Part shown: piece by piece, positions 1 to 8,700 of the stretch
How positions within the stretch are numbered: position 1 is the first letter of the stretch
How the letters are laid out: each line of letters starts with the position of its first letter
Assembly (NCBI GenBank): GCA_963819075.1
Contig: CAWFUP010000006.1
Coordinates: forward strand, 310,001-374,000
From: CAVQBJ01 sp963819075
Lineage (GTDB): Bacteria > Actinomycetota > Thermoleophilia > Solirubrobacterales > Solirubrobacteraceae
Length of the DNA: 64,000 nt
Direction: 5' to 3'
The notes under the pieces: model-generated
What the model was told of the DNA's origin: nothing
The model's database searches: none
The model's input: only the letters and a program-made list of their open reading frames with translations
Program-made: the position numbers and the translations under genes

Positions 1-619
1 GTGCGTCGAGCGCCACGAAGCTGCCGTCCTGCAGCTCGCCGATCGGGTTGATCTCGGCGAGCGTCATGTCGTACTGGACGAACAGGCGCGCGAGTCGCGT
101 CAGGATCGGGACGAGCTTGTTCAGGCGCGAGCCGGTCACGCCGGTCGCCGCGATCACCTGCTTGGCCTGGAAGTCCGAGAGCGGCAGGATGTTCGAGAAG
201 TGGCCGCGCCCGACGTGGTCGGGGTGCGTGGCGGCGACCTCCTCGATGTCGATGCCGCCCATGTCGCTGAACAGCATCACCGGCTTCTTGCGGATGCCAT
301 CCCACACGACCCCGGCGTAGTACTCCTGCTTGACGTCGGCCTTCGGGTCGACGAGCACGCCACGCGGCATGTGCCCGTTGATCTCGAGCTTCAGGACGTT
401 GGCGGCGTGCGCCTCGGCCTCCTCGGGCGTGTCGGCGAACTGCACACCGCCGGCCTTCATGCGGCCGCCGCTGAGGACCTGGGACTTGATGACCGTCGGC
501 CCGCCGATGCGCCCGGCGATGCTGCGCGCCTCGCCAGCGTCGGTCGTGAAGCCGTAGTCGGTGACGGGGATGCCGGCGCGCTTGACGATCTCGCGCGCCT
601 CGTACTCGTAGAAGCGCAT
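1..619 (-). CDS. Succinyl-CoA ligase beta-subunit family protein (SucC/MtkA-like), cut by the left window edge
   Basis: The gene opens with ATG at complement 617-619 and stays open for 206 codons to the window edge, so the C-terminal part is missing. The visible part is the ATP-grasp half of an ADP-forming acyl-CoA ligase beta subunit: an N-terminal FYEYEAREIVKRAGIPV segment, the nucleotide-binding IKSQVLSGGRMKAGGV stretch, DMGGIDIEEVA and AEINP, all family landmarks. The family joins a dicarboxylate to CoA with ATP or GTP together with an alpha subunit, which would lie outside the window. It is 82 bp downstream of the malyl-CoA lyase on the same strand, so co-transcription is likely. That context makes malate-CoA ligase (MtkA) as plausible as succinyl-CoA synthetase; sequence alone does not decide. 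Confidence 0.8.
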   Translation of the reverse strand, partial: MRFYEYEAREIVKRAGIPVTDYGFTTDAGEARSIAGRIGGPTVIKSQVLSGGRMKAGGVQFADTPEEAEAHAANVLKLEINGHMPRGVLVDPKADVKQEYYAGVVWDGIRKKPVMLFSDMGGIDIEEVAATHPDHVGRGHFSNILPLSDFQAKQVIAATGVTGSRLNKLVPILTRLARLFVQYDMTLAEINPIGELQDGSFVALDA

Positions 620-701
620 GGCTGGTGGGGTGCTCCCTGCTAGTGGGCTCGGCGGCCGGGAACCCTAGCGGGTGCGCGGCCGCGACGATGAGCCGGCGTC
701 G

Positions 702-1772
702 CTACGCGCCCGCGGCGGCTGGCTCGAACCCGTAGGCCTCGGCCAGCTCGGGGTCCTTGTCGGCGAGCAGCCGCGCCAGCGACACCATCACCTGGCACTG
801 CTTCCAGGTGGCGTCGTCCTGCATCTTGCCGTCGATCATGTGCACGCCGCGGCCGTCGGGGATCGCCTCGATCACCTTCTTGGCGAAGCGCACCTCCTCG
901 GGATCGGGGCTGAACACCCTCTTGGCGATGTCGATCTGCGCCGGATGCAGCGACCAGGCACCGACGCAGCCCATCAGGAACGCGGCGCGGAACTGCGTCT
1001 CGCAGCCCTCGACGTCCTTGATGTCGCCGAACGGGCCGTAGAAGGGGAGGATGCCCACCGACGTGCAGGCGTCGACCATGCGCCCGATCGAGTAGTGCCA
1101 CAGATCCTGCTGGGCCGTGATGCGCGGCGCCTCGGGGTTCTCGAGGTCGGGGTCGGACATCACGCGGTAGCCCGGGTGGCCGCCGCCGACCCGCGTCGTC
1201 TTCATGCGGCGCGACGCGGCGAGGTCGGCCGGGCCGAAGCTCATGCCCTGCATGCGCGGGCTGGCGGCCGCGATCTCCTCGAGGTTGGCCACGCCGAGCG
1301 CCGTCTCGAGGATCGCGTGCACGAGGATCGGCCGCTCCAGGCCGGCCTTCGCCTCGAGCTGGGCGAGCAGGCGGTCGACGTAGTGGATGTCCCACGGCCC
1401 CTCGACCTTGGGGACCATGATCACCTCGAGCTTGTCGCCGATCTCGGTGACCAGCGTCGTGATGTCATCGAGCACCCACGGCGACTCGAGCGAGTTGACG
1501 CGCGTCCACAGCGCGGTGGAGCCGAGATCGGTCGTCTTGGCCACCTCGACGAGTCCCTCACGGGCGGCGATCTTACGGTCGACCGGCACGGCGTCCTCGA
1601 GGTTGCCGAGCAGGATGTCGGTCTTCGCGGCGATGTCGCCGGCCTTCGCGCGCATCTTCTCGTTGCTCGCGTCGAGGAAGTGGATCATCCGCGAGGGCGG
1701 GAACGGGATCTCGCGCAGCGGCTCGGGGGCGCCGATGGCAAGGGGGGTGAAGAAGTCGCGGGGGTTGCGCAC
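702..1772 (-). CDS. mcl: HpcH/HpaI-CitE family CoA-ester lyase, probable (S)-malyl-CoA / beta-methylmalyl-CoA lyase
   Basis: A 356-residue protein of the citrate-lyase-beta (CitE) TIM-barrel family. Landmarks are NLEDAVP near the N-terminus, HAILETALGVANLEEI with the metal-binding Glu, and SFGPADLAAS with the Asp of the same site. In the ethylmalonyl-CoA pathway this enzyme cleaves beta-methylmalyl-CoA to glyoxylate and propionyl-CoA and condenses or cleaves malyl-CoA. The longer open frame reaches 2033, but GTG at 1772 is chosen because a perfect AAGGAG lies 9 nt upstream and family homology begins just after it. The gene is divergent from a MaoC-type hydratase, the enzyme of the preceding step, and probably co-transcribed with the downstream acyl-CoA ligase. 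The family also includes citramalyl-CoA lyases, so the exact substrate is inferred from the neighbours and from ccr and ecm elsewhere in the window. Confidence 0.85.
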   Translation of the reverse strand: MRNPRDFFTPLAIGAPEPLREIPFPPSRMIHFLDASNEKMRAKAGDIAAKTDILLGNLEDAVPVDRKIAAREGLVEVAKTTDLGSTALWTRVNSLESPWVLDDITTLVTEIGDKLEVIMVPKVEGPWDIHYVDRLLAQLEAKAGLERPILVHAILETALGVANLEEIAAASPRMQGMSFGPADLAASRRMKTTRVGGGHPGYRVMSDPDLENPEAPRITAQQDLWHYSIGRMVDACTSVGILPFYGPFGDIKDVEGCETQFRAAFLMGCVGAWSLHPAQIDIAKRVFSPDPEEVRFAKKVIEAIPDGRGVHMIDGKMQDDATWKQCQVMVSLARLLADKDPELAEAYGFEPAAAGA

Positions 1773-2064
1773 GTCGGGGATCTCCTTGGGTGAGGTTGCC
1801 CTGAACGCTACCTGCTCGCGGGTCGCGGACGGCGGGCGGCGGCCCGGGTCAGCCGTGCGGCCGCGCTGTGCCTTTTCCCAGTGTGGCCGCATCCCCACTA
1901 GGATTCTTGTTTCCGCGACGGCGCGTGCGCCGGCGAACCGGAATGGATCCGGTGCCGGCTGCGGTGCCGCTGTCGGCGCCGTTCGCGGCGCCGCGCAGGC
2001 CTCCTCGCCGCCCAGGACAGGCGGCGCGACCATCCCTCACGCACAGGAGACAACGAGACACCCC
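1773..2064. promoter_or_regulatory. Divergent control region between mcl and the MaoC hydratase gene
   Basis: This 292-bp gap separates two divergent pathway genes. A TAnnnT box (TAGGAT, 1899-1904) is placed to serve the plus-strand gene, leaving a leader of about 155 nt. An imperfect inverted repeat, AGTGTGG (1880-1886) and CCCCACT (1893-1899), abuts this box and could be an operator. A Shine-Dalgarno CAGGAGA sits at 2044-2050 before the ATG at 2065. I see no open reading frame here with convincing coding character. Promoter and operator calls are by eye only. Confidence 0.4.
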
Positions 2065-2595
2065 ATGACCGACACGATCAGCTCCGTGGAGACCGACCAG
2101 GCCGCGCGCGAGGCCTCCGGCGCCCACCCCTACGGCCGCTACTTCGAGGAATTCGAGGTCGGCGCGATCTACAAGCACTGGCCGGCCAAGACGGTGACCG
2201 AGTACGACGACCACCTCTTCTGCCTGCTGACGATGAACCATCACCCGCTGCACCTCAACGATGTGTACGCCAAGCAGTCCCAGCAGGGGCGCAACGTCGT
2301 CGTCGGCCCGTACGTCTACTCGCTGGCGCTCGGGCTGTCGGTCAGCGACGTCAGCGGCAAGGCGATCGCCAACCTTGCCACCGATGAGCTCTCGCACCCG
2401 AACCCGGTGTTTCACGGCGACACGCTGTTCGTGGAGTCCGAGGTGCTCGAGAAGACCGAGTCGCGCAGCAAACCCGATCGCGGCACCGTGCGCGTTCACA
2501 CGCGTGTGCTCAACCAGGACGGCGTGCTCGTCGCCGAGTTCAAGCGGCTGGTGCTGGTCCCGCGCAAGCAGCCCGGCGAGGCGCCGGCATCCTAG
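2065..2595 (+). CDS. mch: MaoC-family dehydratase, probable mesaconyl-CoA hydratase
   Basis: A 176-residue single hot-dog-fold protein. It starts at ATG 2065, preceded by CAGGAGA. Features seen are an N-terminal GRYFEEFEVGAIYKHWPAKT segment, the LTMNHHPLHLND stretch in the place of the MaoC hydratase motif with its catalytic Asp/His region, and NPVFHGDTLF typical of MaoC proteins. Mesaconyl-CoA hydratase converts mesaconyl-CoA to beta-methylmalyl-CoA. Alphaproteobacterial Mch is about twice as long with two hot-dog domains; the short form is what actinobacterial ethylmalonyl-CoA clusters carry beside a CitE-type lyase, as here. Function is inferred from that synteny and from ccr and ecm in this window. 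Other short MaoC proteins hydrate different enoyl-CoAs, so the substrate is less certain than the fold. Confidence 0.8.
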   Translation: MTDTISSVETDQAAREASGAHPYGRYFEEFEVGAIYKHWPAKTVTEYDDHLFCLLTMNHHPLHLNDVYAKQSQQGRNVVVGPYVYSLALGLSVSDVSGKAIANLATDELSHPNPVFHGDTLFVESEVLEKTESRSKPDRGTVRVHTRVLNQDGVLVAEFKRLVLVPRKQPGEAPAS

Positions 2596-2665
2596 AAACA
2601 CCGCAGGAGAGACCGGGGGAATACGGCTTTCACTCAGCCGCAAGGCACGGTAGGCTTCACGTTCT

Positions 2666-2694
2666 CGCCCGATCAAGCGGGCGTTTTCTGTTCT
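2666..2694 (+). terminator. Rho-independent terminator downstream of the MaoC hydratase
   Basis: A 6-bp GC stem (CGCCCG 2666-2671 with CGGGCG 2678-2683), a 6-nt loop and a T-rich tail TTTTCTGTTCT follow the hydratase stop by about 70 bp. A TAGGCT box at 2651-2656 lies just upstream, so the hairpin could instead sit at the very start of a pckG leader. Confidence 0.7.
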
Positions 2695-2774
2695 CCGAAC
2701 GTCGCGCGGGCGCCAGCCCGAGACCGACGCTTCGCTAGCGCCGCCGCCACCTAGGAAGGAGCATCGTCGACCAT

Positions 2775-4579
2775 ATGGAGACCATCGCCAGCGCCCCGAC
2801 GAAACACGCCCGTCTGCTCAATTGGGTTCAGGAAGTAGCTGCGCTCACGCAGCCCGACTCCGTGTACTGGTGCGACGGCTCGGCCGAGGAGTACGACCGG
2901 CTGGCCGCGGATCTCGTTGACGCCGGCACGTTCGAGCGCCTGTCCGATGCCAAGCGTCCGAACTCCTATCTCGCGCTCTCCGACCCGGGCGACGTGGCGC
3001 GCGTCGAGGACCGAACCTTCATCTGCTCGGAGCACGAGGTGGACGCGGGGCCGACGAACAACTGGCGTGCCCCCGCCGAGATGCGCGAGGCGCTCACCGA
3101 GCTGTTCCGCGGCAGCATGCAGGGACGCACGATGTACGTGGTGCCGTTCTCGATGGGGCCGCTCGGCTCCGACCACAGCTACATCGGGGTCCAGCTCACC
3201 GACTCGGCCTACGTGGCGGTCAGCATGCGGATCATGACCCGCATGGGCCAGGGCGCCCTCGACGTCCTCGGGAACAAAGGTGACTTCGTGCCCTGTCTGC
3301 ATTCGGTGGGCATGCCGCTGCACCGACCGCGTGGAGGACGTCGCCGTGGCCCTGCAACGCCGACAACAAGTACATCGTCCACTTCCCCGAGACGCGCGAG
3401 ATCATGTCGTACGGCTCGGGTTACGGCGGTAACGCGCTGCTCGGGAAGAAGTGCTTCGCGCTGCGCATCGCGTCGGTGATGGCCCGTGACGAGGGCTGGC
3501 TGGCCGAGCACATGCTCATCCTCAAGCTCACCTCGCCCGAGGGGAAGGTCAAGTTCATCGCCGGTGCCTTCCCGTCGGCGTGTGGCAAGACGAACCTCGC
3601 GATGCTGATCCCGACGCTCGACGGCTGGCAGGTCGAGTGCGTCGGCGACGACATCGCCTGGATGAAGTTCGGCGAGGACGGCCGGCTGTACGCCGTCAAC
3701 CCCGAATACGGCTTCTTCGGTGTCGCGCCGGGCACCGGCGAGCACACCAACCCGAGCGCGATGGGTGCGATCCGCCACGACACGATCTTCACCAACTGTG
3801 CGCTCACCGACGACGGTGACATCTGGTGGGAGGGGATGACCAAGTCGAAGCCCGCGCATCTGCGCGACTGGCGCCGCAACCACTGGACGGCGGACTCAGA
3901 CACCCCGGCGGCGCATCCGAACGCCCGCTTCACGGTGCCGGCCGCACAGTGCCCGGTGATGGCGCCGGAGTGGGACGACCCGGCCGGCGTGCCGATCGAC
4001 GCGATCCTGTTCGGCGGACGCCGCGCGTCGGTCGTGCCGCTCGTGCACGAGGCGCGCGACTTCGAGCACGGGGTGTTCCTCGGCTCGGTGATGTCCTCCG
4101 AGACGACCGCCGCGGCGGCCGGCCAGGTGGGGGCGCTGCGCTTCGACCCGTTCGCGATGCTCCCGTTCTGCGGCTATGACATGGCGCAGTACTTCGCTCA
4201 CTGGCTCGAGATCGGCAAGCGCGGCGACGCCGACAAGCTGCCGAAGTTCTTCTACGTCAACTGGTTCCGCAAGGACGACGACGGCCACTTCCTGTGGCCG
4301 GGCTTCGGCGAGAACAGCCGCGTGCTTGCCTGGGTGTTCCGTCGCTGCGACGGCGAGGCCGAGGCGGTCGAGTCGCCGATCGGCCTCATCCCGGCGCCCG
4401 GGGCGATCGACACCGAGGGTCTGGATATCGCCGAGGAGGACCTCGCGAAGGTCCTATCCGTGGACGCGGGGGCGTGGGCGGCCCAGCTGCCGCAGTACCA
4501 CGAGCACTACGCGAAGTTCGAGCGGCTGCCGGCCGAGCTGCACGCTCAGCTGAAGGCGCTCGAAGCGCGACTGGCCTAG
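2775..4579 (+). pseudogene. pckG: GTP-dependent phosphoenolpyruvate carboxykinase, reading frame broken near 3320-3350
   Basis: PEP carboxykinase (GTP) makes PEP from oxaloacetate for gluconeogenesis. The ATG at 2775 follows GGAAGGAG. The N-terminal part (2775 to about 3320) carries GPTNNW and YVVPFSMGPLGS. The C-terminal part (about 3345-4579) carries YGSGYGGNALLGKKC, the P-loop FPSACGKTNLAML, the second kinase motif around VGDDIAWMKF, and NPSAMGA. Together they span about 600 residues, the normal family length. The parts are in different frames. After codons for VGMPL an extra base appears near 3322, a short stretch reading TDRVEDVAV continues in the +1 frame, and then about 5 bases of the family's PWPCN codons are missing near 3346, putting the rest in the third frame. 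No slippery sequence is evident. Either the gene is inactivated or the sequence has two local errors; all catalytic motifs outside the junction are intact. Confidence 0.85.
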
Positions 4580-4664
4580 CGAACCTCGGCACGCCAGCGA
4601 GCGGATGGGCACGGGCGGCGCCGGGGCGGCGTCGCCGGTCCGCTCACGCGCGAGCTACGCGCCC

Positions 4665-5246
4665 CTAGTCGTGCCCGTGCGCCTCGCCCGCCGCGGCCGG
4701 CGGGCGCGATTCCTCGGCGAGGGAGGTGATCGTCAGCGTGCCACGGGCCGCCTGCTCGAGGACCTCGGTGGCCTCCTCGAGCGAGCGCGCGTAGAGCTCG
4801 ACGAGCAGATGCACGACGATGCGGCCGTCGTCCTCATGCTTGTGGAAGCGCACGTGGGTGAAGAACTCGCGGATGCCGTGGTCGCCGAACGCCGCGTAGG
4901 AGAGCGCGTCGCCGGCCTCGGGGCCGGAGCAGGTCTCGACATCGTCGGCGTCGACCGTCACCGTGCAGGACGCGACCCATGGCGTGCCGGCGATCATCCG
5001 CTCCCAGCGATCCTCGATCGGCTCGACGCGGCCATCCTTGAAGCCGAGGTGCGGCTGGTCGTGCATGCAGTCGAGGCATTGCACGACCGCCTCCTGGAGC
5101 TCGTCGACGACCTCGGCGCGCTCGCCCGTCTGAGGGTCGATCTTGTGGATGCCCTCGTAGTGCACCTGCACCTCGAGATCCTGGGACCAGCAGCGGTAGC
5201 AGCGCAGCCAGCTCCGGGCCGTCGTCTCGGGCAGGCCGCTGTCCAT
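4665..5246 (-). CDS. Uncharacterised protein with paired CxxC motifs
   Basis: A 193-residue soluble protein I do not recognise. It has CYRCW and, about 45 residues later, CLDC, four cysteines that could hold a zinc ion or a redox pair. The rest is acidic alpha/beta sequence with a C-terminal stretch rich in His, Glu and Asp (AGEAHGHD at the end). An in-frame ATG lies 16 codons further upstream, but the one at 5246 is preferred because a TAGAAT box ends 7 nt before it, suiting a leaderless message; no Shine-Dalgarno is present. It is divergent from mobA with only 23 bp between the two start codons, so the two may be controlled together or compete. No function is assigned. Confidence 0.7.
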   Translation of the reverse strand: MDSGLPETTARSWLRCYRCWSQDLEVQVHYEGIHKIDPQTGERAEVVDELQEAVVQCLDCMHDQPHLGFKDGRVEPIEDRWERMIAGTPWVASCTVTVDADDVETCSGPEAGDALSYAAFGDHGIREFFTHVRFHKHEDDGRIVVHLLVELYARSLEEATEVLEQAARGTLTITSLAEESRPPAAAGEAHGHD

Positions 5247-5253
5247 GACGCCA

Positions 5254-5263
5254 ATTCTATGCT
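5254..5263. promoter_or_regulatory. Overlapping divergent -10 boxes for the CxxC gene and mobA
   Basis: On the minus strand TAGAAT (5254-5259) lies 7 nt before the ATG at 5246. On the plus strand TATGCT (5258-5263) lies exactly 6 nt before the GTG at 5270. The two hexamers share two base pairs, so RNA polymerase could open only one at a time. Neither start has a Shine-Dalgarno, consistent with leaderless transcripts. Confidence 0.6.
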
Positions 5264-5269
5264 GCGATC

Positions 5270-5878
5270 GTGCCCGGCACGCCGCTGCGTCCACGAGAGC
5301 CCGTCGGCGCGCTGCTGGCCGGCGGCGCGGGAAGGCGGCTCGGAGGGGCCAAGGCGTGCGTCGCGCTCGCCGGCCAGCCGCTCCTGGCGTGGCCGCTCGC
5401 CGCGCTGAGCGGCGCGCTGACGCGCGTCGCCGTGGTCGCCAAGGCCGACTCGGAGCTGCCCTCGCTTCCCGCCGCGGTGGAGCGCTGGGAGGAGCCCGCG
5501 CTGCCGCGGCACCCGATCGTCGGGATCATCGAGGCGCTGCGCCGGGCCGACGGAGTCGCGGTCATCGTGTGCGCGGTCGACCTACCACTCGTCGACGCCG
5601 CGCTGATAAGTGCCTTGGCCGCCGCCGACGCCGGCGGTGCGCCGGCGGTGATCGCCGCGGCGCCGGATCATCGCCCCCAGCCGCTCCTGGCCCGCTACGA
5701 GCCCGCGGCACTACCGCTCCTCGTGGCCGCTCCCGAGGACGCGCCGCTGACCGCGACGGTGCTGGCCCTCGTTCCGGCGCTGCTGCAGGTCCCCGCCGCC
5801 GCGCTGCTCAACGTGAACGACGAACGCGACCTCCGCGTCGCCGAGCGGCTGCTCGGCTATCCGAACGTGAACGCGTAG
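5270..5878 (+). CDS. mobA: Molybdenum cofactor guanylyltransferase MobA
   Basis: A 202-residue nucleotidyltransferase. MobA transfers GMP from GTP to Mo-molybdopterin to give the guanine dinucleotide form of the cofactor. The N-terminal GALLAGGAGRRLGGAKA matches the family signature LLAGGxSxRMGxxK, including the GTP-binding glycines and Lys. CAVDLPLVD corresponds to the metal-binding DMPxxD-like motif, and RPQPLLARY to the conserved HPLxA/GLY region. The GTG start is supported by a TATGCT box ending 6 nt upstream. The gene's 3' end overlaps the convergent dipZ gene by 22 bp, and moaA of the same cofactor pathway lies just beyond dipZ. The related CTP enzyme MocA is an alternative. Confidence 0.85.
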   Translation: MPGTPLRPREPVGALLAGGAGRRLGGAKACVALAGQPLLAWPLAALSGALTRVAVVAKADSELPSLPAAVERWEEPALPRHPIVGIIEALRRADGVAVIVCAVDLPLVDAALISALAAADAGGAPAVIAAAPDHRPQPLLARYEPAALPLLVAAPEDAPLTATVLALVPALLQVPAAALLNVNDERDLRVAERLLGYPNVNA

Positions 5879-7602
5879 CCGGTGATCCCGGGCGCCACGC
5901 GCAGCGTCAGGCGATGCTGCTCGTCACCGGGCAGCGACGCGAGCGTGTACAGCCGCTGGCCGGTCACGGTCACCACCCCGTCGTGCACGTCGGCGCCCTG
6001 GTCGGCGGCGGGGATCGGCCGGCCGTCGAGGAGCACCTCGATCGGGCGCGGCACTCCACCGGCCGAGCTGAGCACGAGGTAGACGTTCTTGGCCACGAAC
6101 TCGGCGTCGATCGTCGCGCCGCTGAGCGCCGTCGCCGGCTGACCGCCGATGTTCCACGTGCCGCCGAAGGCGAAGTCGTTCGCCGGCAGGCTCCCGGTCG
6201 GGGCAACGTAGGTGTGCGATCCCGGCAGCGGCTCCCCGTCGATCCAGCCCTGAGCACGCTCGGTGCCGAGGTAGGTCTCGGGCGTGGCCGCGTTCGTCGG
6301 TACGACGACGTGCTTCGGCCGCGCGGCGCCAGTCGGCGTGGCCCGTCCCGCCGCCGAGAGCAGCGCGCGGATCGCCGACTCGGTCTTGCCGTAGTCGCCC
6401 TCGCCGAAGCTGGCGTAGCGCACGTGGCCGGTGGCGTCGACGAGGTAGTCGGCCGGCCAGTACTGGTTGCCGTAGGCGTTCCAGGTGCCGTAGTTGTTGT
6501 CCTGGACCACCGGGTAGTGGATGCCGAATTGAGAGATCGCGTCGGCGACGTTCGACGCCTCGTGCTCGAAGGGGAACTCGGGCGTCTCAACGCCGATGAT
6601 CGTCAGCCCGGCTGACCGGTACTTCGCGTCCCACGCCTCGAGGTAGGGCAGCGTGCGGATGCAGTTGATGCAGGTGTACGTCCAGAAGTCGATGAGCACC
6701 ACGCGTCCGCGCAGGCCGGCCAGGGTGAGCGGCCGGGCACCCGCGGTGTTGAACCACTGCTGCGTGTCGGTCAGCGGAGGCGCGGCGCCGAGGTCGGGAT
6801 AGGCGCTCGCCGCGGACGGGTCGGCCGCGGTCGTGTGCGACTGTGCCGTCGAGGCGACGAACTTCGCGTTGTGGCCGGTGATCTCGTGCAGGCGACCGGT
6901 GACCGCGCTCGAGCGCTCCAGGCCATACGTCAGATCCAGGTTGGCGATGTTCTTCGCGACCCACTCGTTGATCGTCAGATCGGTGTTCGTGACGATCACG
7001 AGCGCGGTCACGAGCATGACCGCGCCGAGCACGCGCTGCAATGTCGCGCCGCCGACGGTCTTGCGCACGCGATCGAACAGCCTATGCCCGCCGAGGGCGA
7101 GCGCAAAGAGGACAGCGGCCGAGCCGAACGTGTAGGCGACGGCGACGGCCACCGTGCGCCCGGTCACCGCGCCGACGGCGATGACCGAGCCGAGGATCGG
7201 TCCGGCGCACGGGACGTAGACGAATCCGAGCGCGGCGCCGACGACGAGCCCCGAGCGAAATCCGTCGCCCTTCGAGCGCGGACCGAAGCGCGACAGCGAG
7301 GCCAGCGGCGCCTCCAGCCGCGCGGCGAGCGCGGGGAAGACGAGTGCGCCGCCGAAGCCGGCGAGCACGACGACGGCGAGGATCCGCCCGGCGGAATCGC
7401 CGAGCCCGACACCGTTGACCACGGTCGACAGACCAATGATCGTGATGGCGAAGGTGAGCGACAGCCCCAGCACGACGCCGAGCGGCCGCCGCCGCCCGCC
7501 GACTCCGCTGGCCGACAGCAGCGCGGGCAGCACCGGCAGCACGCACGGGCTGAGGGCGGTGCCGGCTCCCGCGAGCACGGCGAAGGGTAGAAGGACGATC
7601 AT
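5857..7602 (-). CDS. dipZ: DipZ-like thiol:disulfide protein: CcdA membrane domain fused to thioredoxin and a beta-sandwich domain
   Basis: A 581-residue membrane protein. Residues 1-210 are a CcdA/DsbD-type electron-transfer domain with about six helices, the first carrying SPCVLP and a later one YVPCAGP, the paired redox cysteines. Residues about 290-420 are an extracytoplasmic TlpA-like thioredoxin domain with the active site WTYTCINCIRTLPYL. The last 130 residues form a beta-rich domain as in Mycobacterium DipZ. The protein passes reducing equivalents from cytoplasmic thioredoxin across the membrane to an exported disulfide reductase. The WTYTCxNC version of the site and the C-terminal domain distinguish DipZ from plain CcdA or DsbD. 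The start is the first ATG, right at the first helix. The stop overlaps mobA. Confidence 0.9.
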   Translation of the reverse strand: MIVLLPFAVLAGAGTALSPCVLPVLPALLSASGVGGRRRPLGVVLGLSLTFAITIIGLSTVVNGVGLGDSAGRILAVVVLAGFGGALVFPALAARLEAPLASLSRFGPRSKGDGFRSGLVVGAALGFVYVPCAGPILGSVIAVGAVTGRTVAVAVAYTFGSAAVLFALALGGHRLFDRVRKTVGGATLQRVLGAVMLVTALVIVTNTDLTINEWVAKNIANLDLTYGLERSSAVTGRLHEITGHNAKFVASTAQSHTTAADPSAASAYPDLGAAPPLTDTQQWFNTAGARPLTLAGLRGRVVLIDFWTYTCINCIRTLPYLEAWDAKYRSAGLTIIGVETPEFPFEHEASNVADAISQFGIHYPVVQDNNYGTWNAYGNQYWPADYLVDATGHVRYASFGEGDYGKTESAIRALLSAAGRATPTGAARPKHVVVPTNAATPETYLGTERAQGWIDGEPLPGSHTYVAPTGSLPANDFAFGGTWNIGGQPATALSGATIDAEFVAKNVYLVLSSAGGVPRPIEVLLDGRPIPAADQGADVHDGVVTVTGQRLYTLASLPGDEQHRLTLRVAPGITGYAFTFG

Positions 7603-7689
7603 GGCACGTGCATAGACAGCCCCCCAGGGCCGAACCTTCCGTCCGCCGAGCTCGCCTAAGCGTTACACGCCGCTCGCGGCGGCCCAGGC

Positions 7690-8694
7690 TCAGCCGCCGA
7701 TCGCCGACATCGTGCGGGCCGGCGGGACGAATCCGGGCTCGTTGACGCGGTGTTTGAGCTCCTTGCGCCAGACCGCGCCGGCGATCAGCTCGGCGAGGTC
7801 TTCATCGCTTGCGCCGCCGCGGAGCAGCGGCCGCAGGTCGGTCTCGCGCTCGGAGAACAGGCAGGTGCGCAGCTGACCCTCGGCGGTCATGCGGATGCGG
7901 TTGCAGTCGCCGCAGAACGGCTCGGACACCGGGTTGATGAAGCCGATGCGGCCTCGTCCGTCGGCGAAGCGATACACGCGAGCGGTGGCGCTCGGTTCGC
8001 GAGGCTCGGGCTCGAGCGGGTAGACCGCGTCGATCGCCCGGCGGATCTCCTCGCCGGTGAGGACCTGCTCGGGGGTCCAGGCCCGGTCCGCGTCGAGTGG
8101 CATGAACTCGATGAAGCGGATCTCGTAGGGCTGCTCGCGGGCCAGGCGCGCAAACGGGATCACCTCTTGCTCGGTGAAGCCGCGCAGCCCGACGGCGTTG
8201 ACCTTGATCGGGCCGACACCGGGGACTGCCGCGAGCGCCGCCAGGCCGCGCAGGACCTGGGGCAGCGCGTCGCGGCGCGTCATCGCGAAGAAGCGGTCGC
8301 GCTGCAGCGAGTCCACCGAGACGTTGAAGCGGTCGACGCCGGCCTCGGCCAGCGCCGCCGCATCGCGTTCGAGCAGGAAGCCGTTCGTCGTGAGCGACAG
8401 CTCGCGCAGCCCCTCGATCGGACGCAGCATCCCGACCAGCGTCGGCAGGTCGCGGCGCACGAGCGGCTCACCGCCGGTGAGACGCACGTCGCGGATGCCC
8501 ATCGACACGAGCAGGGCCACGACGCGCTCGATCTCCTCGAAGCGCAGGATCTCATCGCGGTGCAGCCACGGTATGCCCTCCGCCGGCATGCAGTACTGGC
8601 AGCGGAAGTTGCAGCGGTCGGTGACCGACAGGCGCAGGTCCTCGATCGCCCGGCCATGGGCGTCGACGAGGACGGGCGGCTCGGCAAGCGCCAT
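7690..8694 (-). CDS. moaA: GTP 3',8-cyclase MoaA
   Basis: A 334-residue radical-SAM enzyme that converts GTP to 3',8-cyclo-GTP, the first step of molybdopterin synthesis. The N-terminal cluster motif is CNFRCQYC. The second [4Fe-4S] site is CGDCNRIR with a further Cys in RTCLFSE. The protein ends in SAIGG, keeping the C-terminal Gly-Gly required in the family. LTGGEPLVRRD and SVDSL are further MoaA landmarks. Length is normal. A TACGGT box exactly 6 nt before the ATG suggests leaderless expression. It follows dipZ and mobA, so this small region serves cofactor and thiol biochemistry. Confidence 0.95.
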   Translation of the reverse strand: MALAEPPVLVDAHGRAIEDLRLSVTDRCNFRCQYCMPAEGIPWLHRDEILRFEEIERVVALLVSMGIRDVRLTGGEPLVRRDLPTLVGMLRPIEGLRELSLTTNGFLLERDAAALAEAGVDRFNVSVDSLQRDRFFAMTRRDALPQVLRGLAALAAVPGVGPIKVNAVGLRGFTEQEVIPFARLAREQPYEIRFIEFMPLDADRAWTPEQVLTGEEIRRAIDAVYPLEPEPREPSATARVYRFADGRGRIGFINPVSEPFCGDCNRIRMTAEGQLRTCLFSERETDLRPLLRGGASDEDLAELIAGAVWRKELKHRVNEPGFVPPARTMSAIGG

Positions 8695-8700
8695 GCCTAC

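Noticed and set aside
702..2033. 443-residue form of the malyl-CoA lyase
   Set aside because: The N-terminal extension is low-complexity and runs into the divergent promoter; GTG 1772 has a perfect Shine-Dalgarno.
3310..3420. Programmed ribosomal frameshift in pckG
   Set aside because: No slippery heptamer or stimulatory structure is seen, two separate changes are needed, and the family is not known to use recoding.
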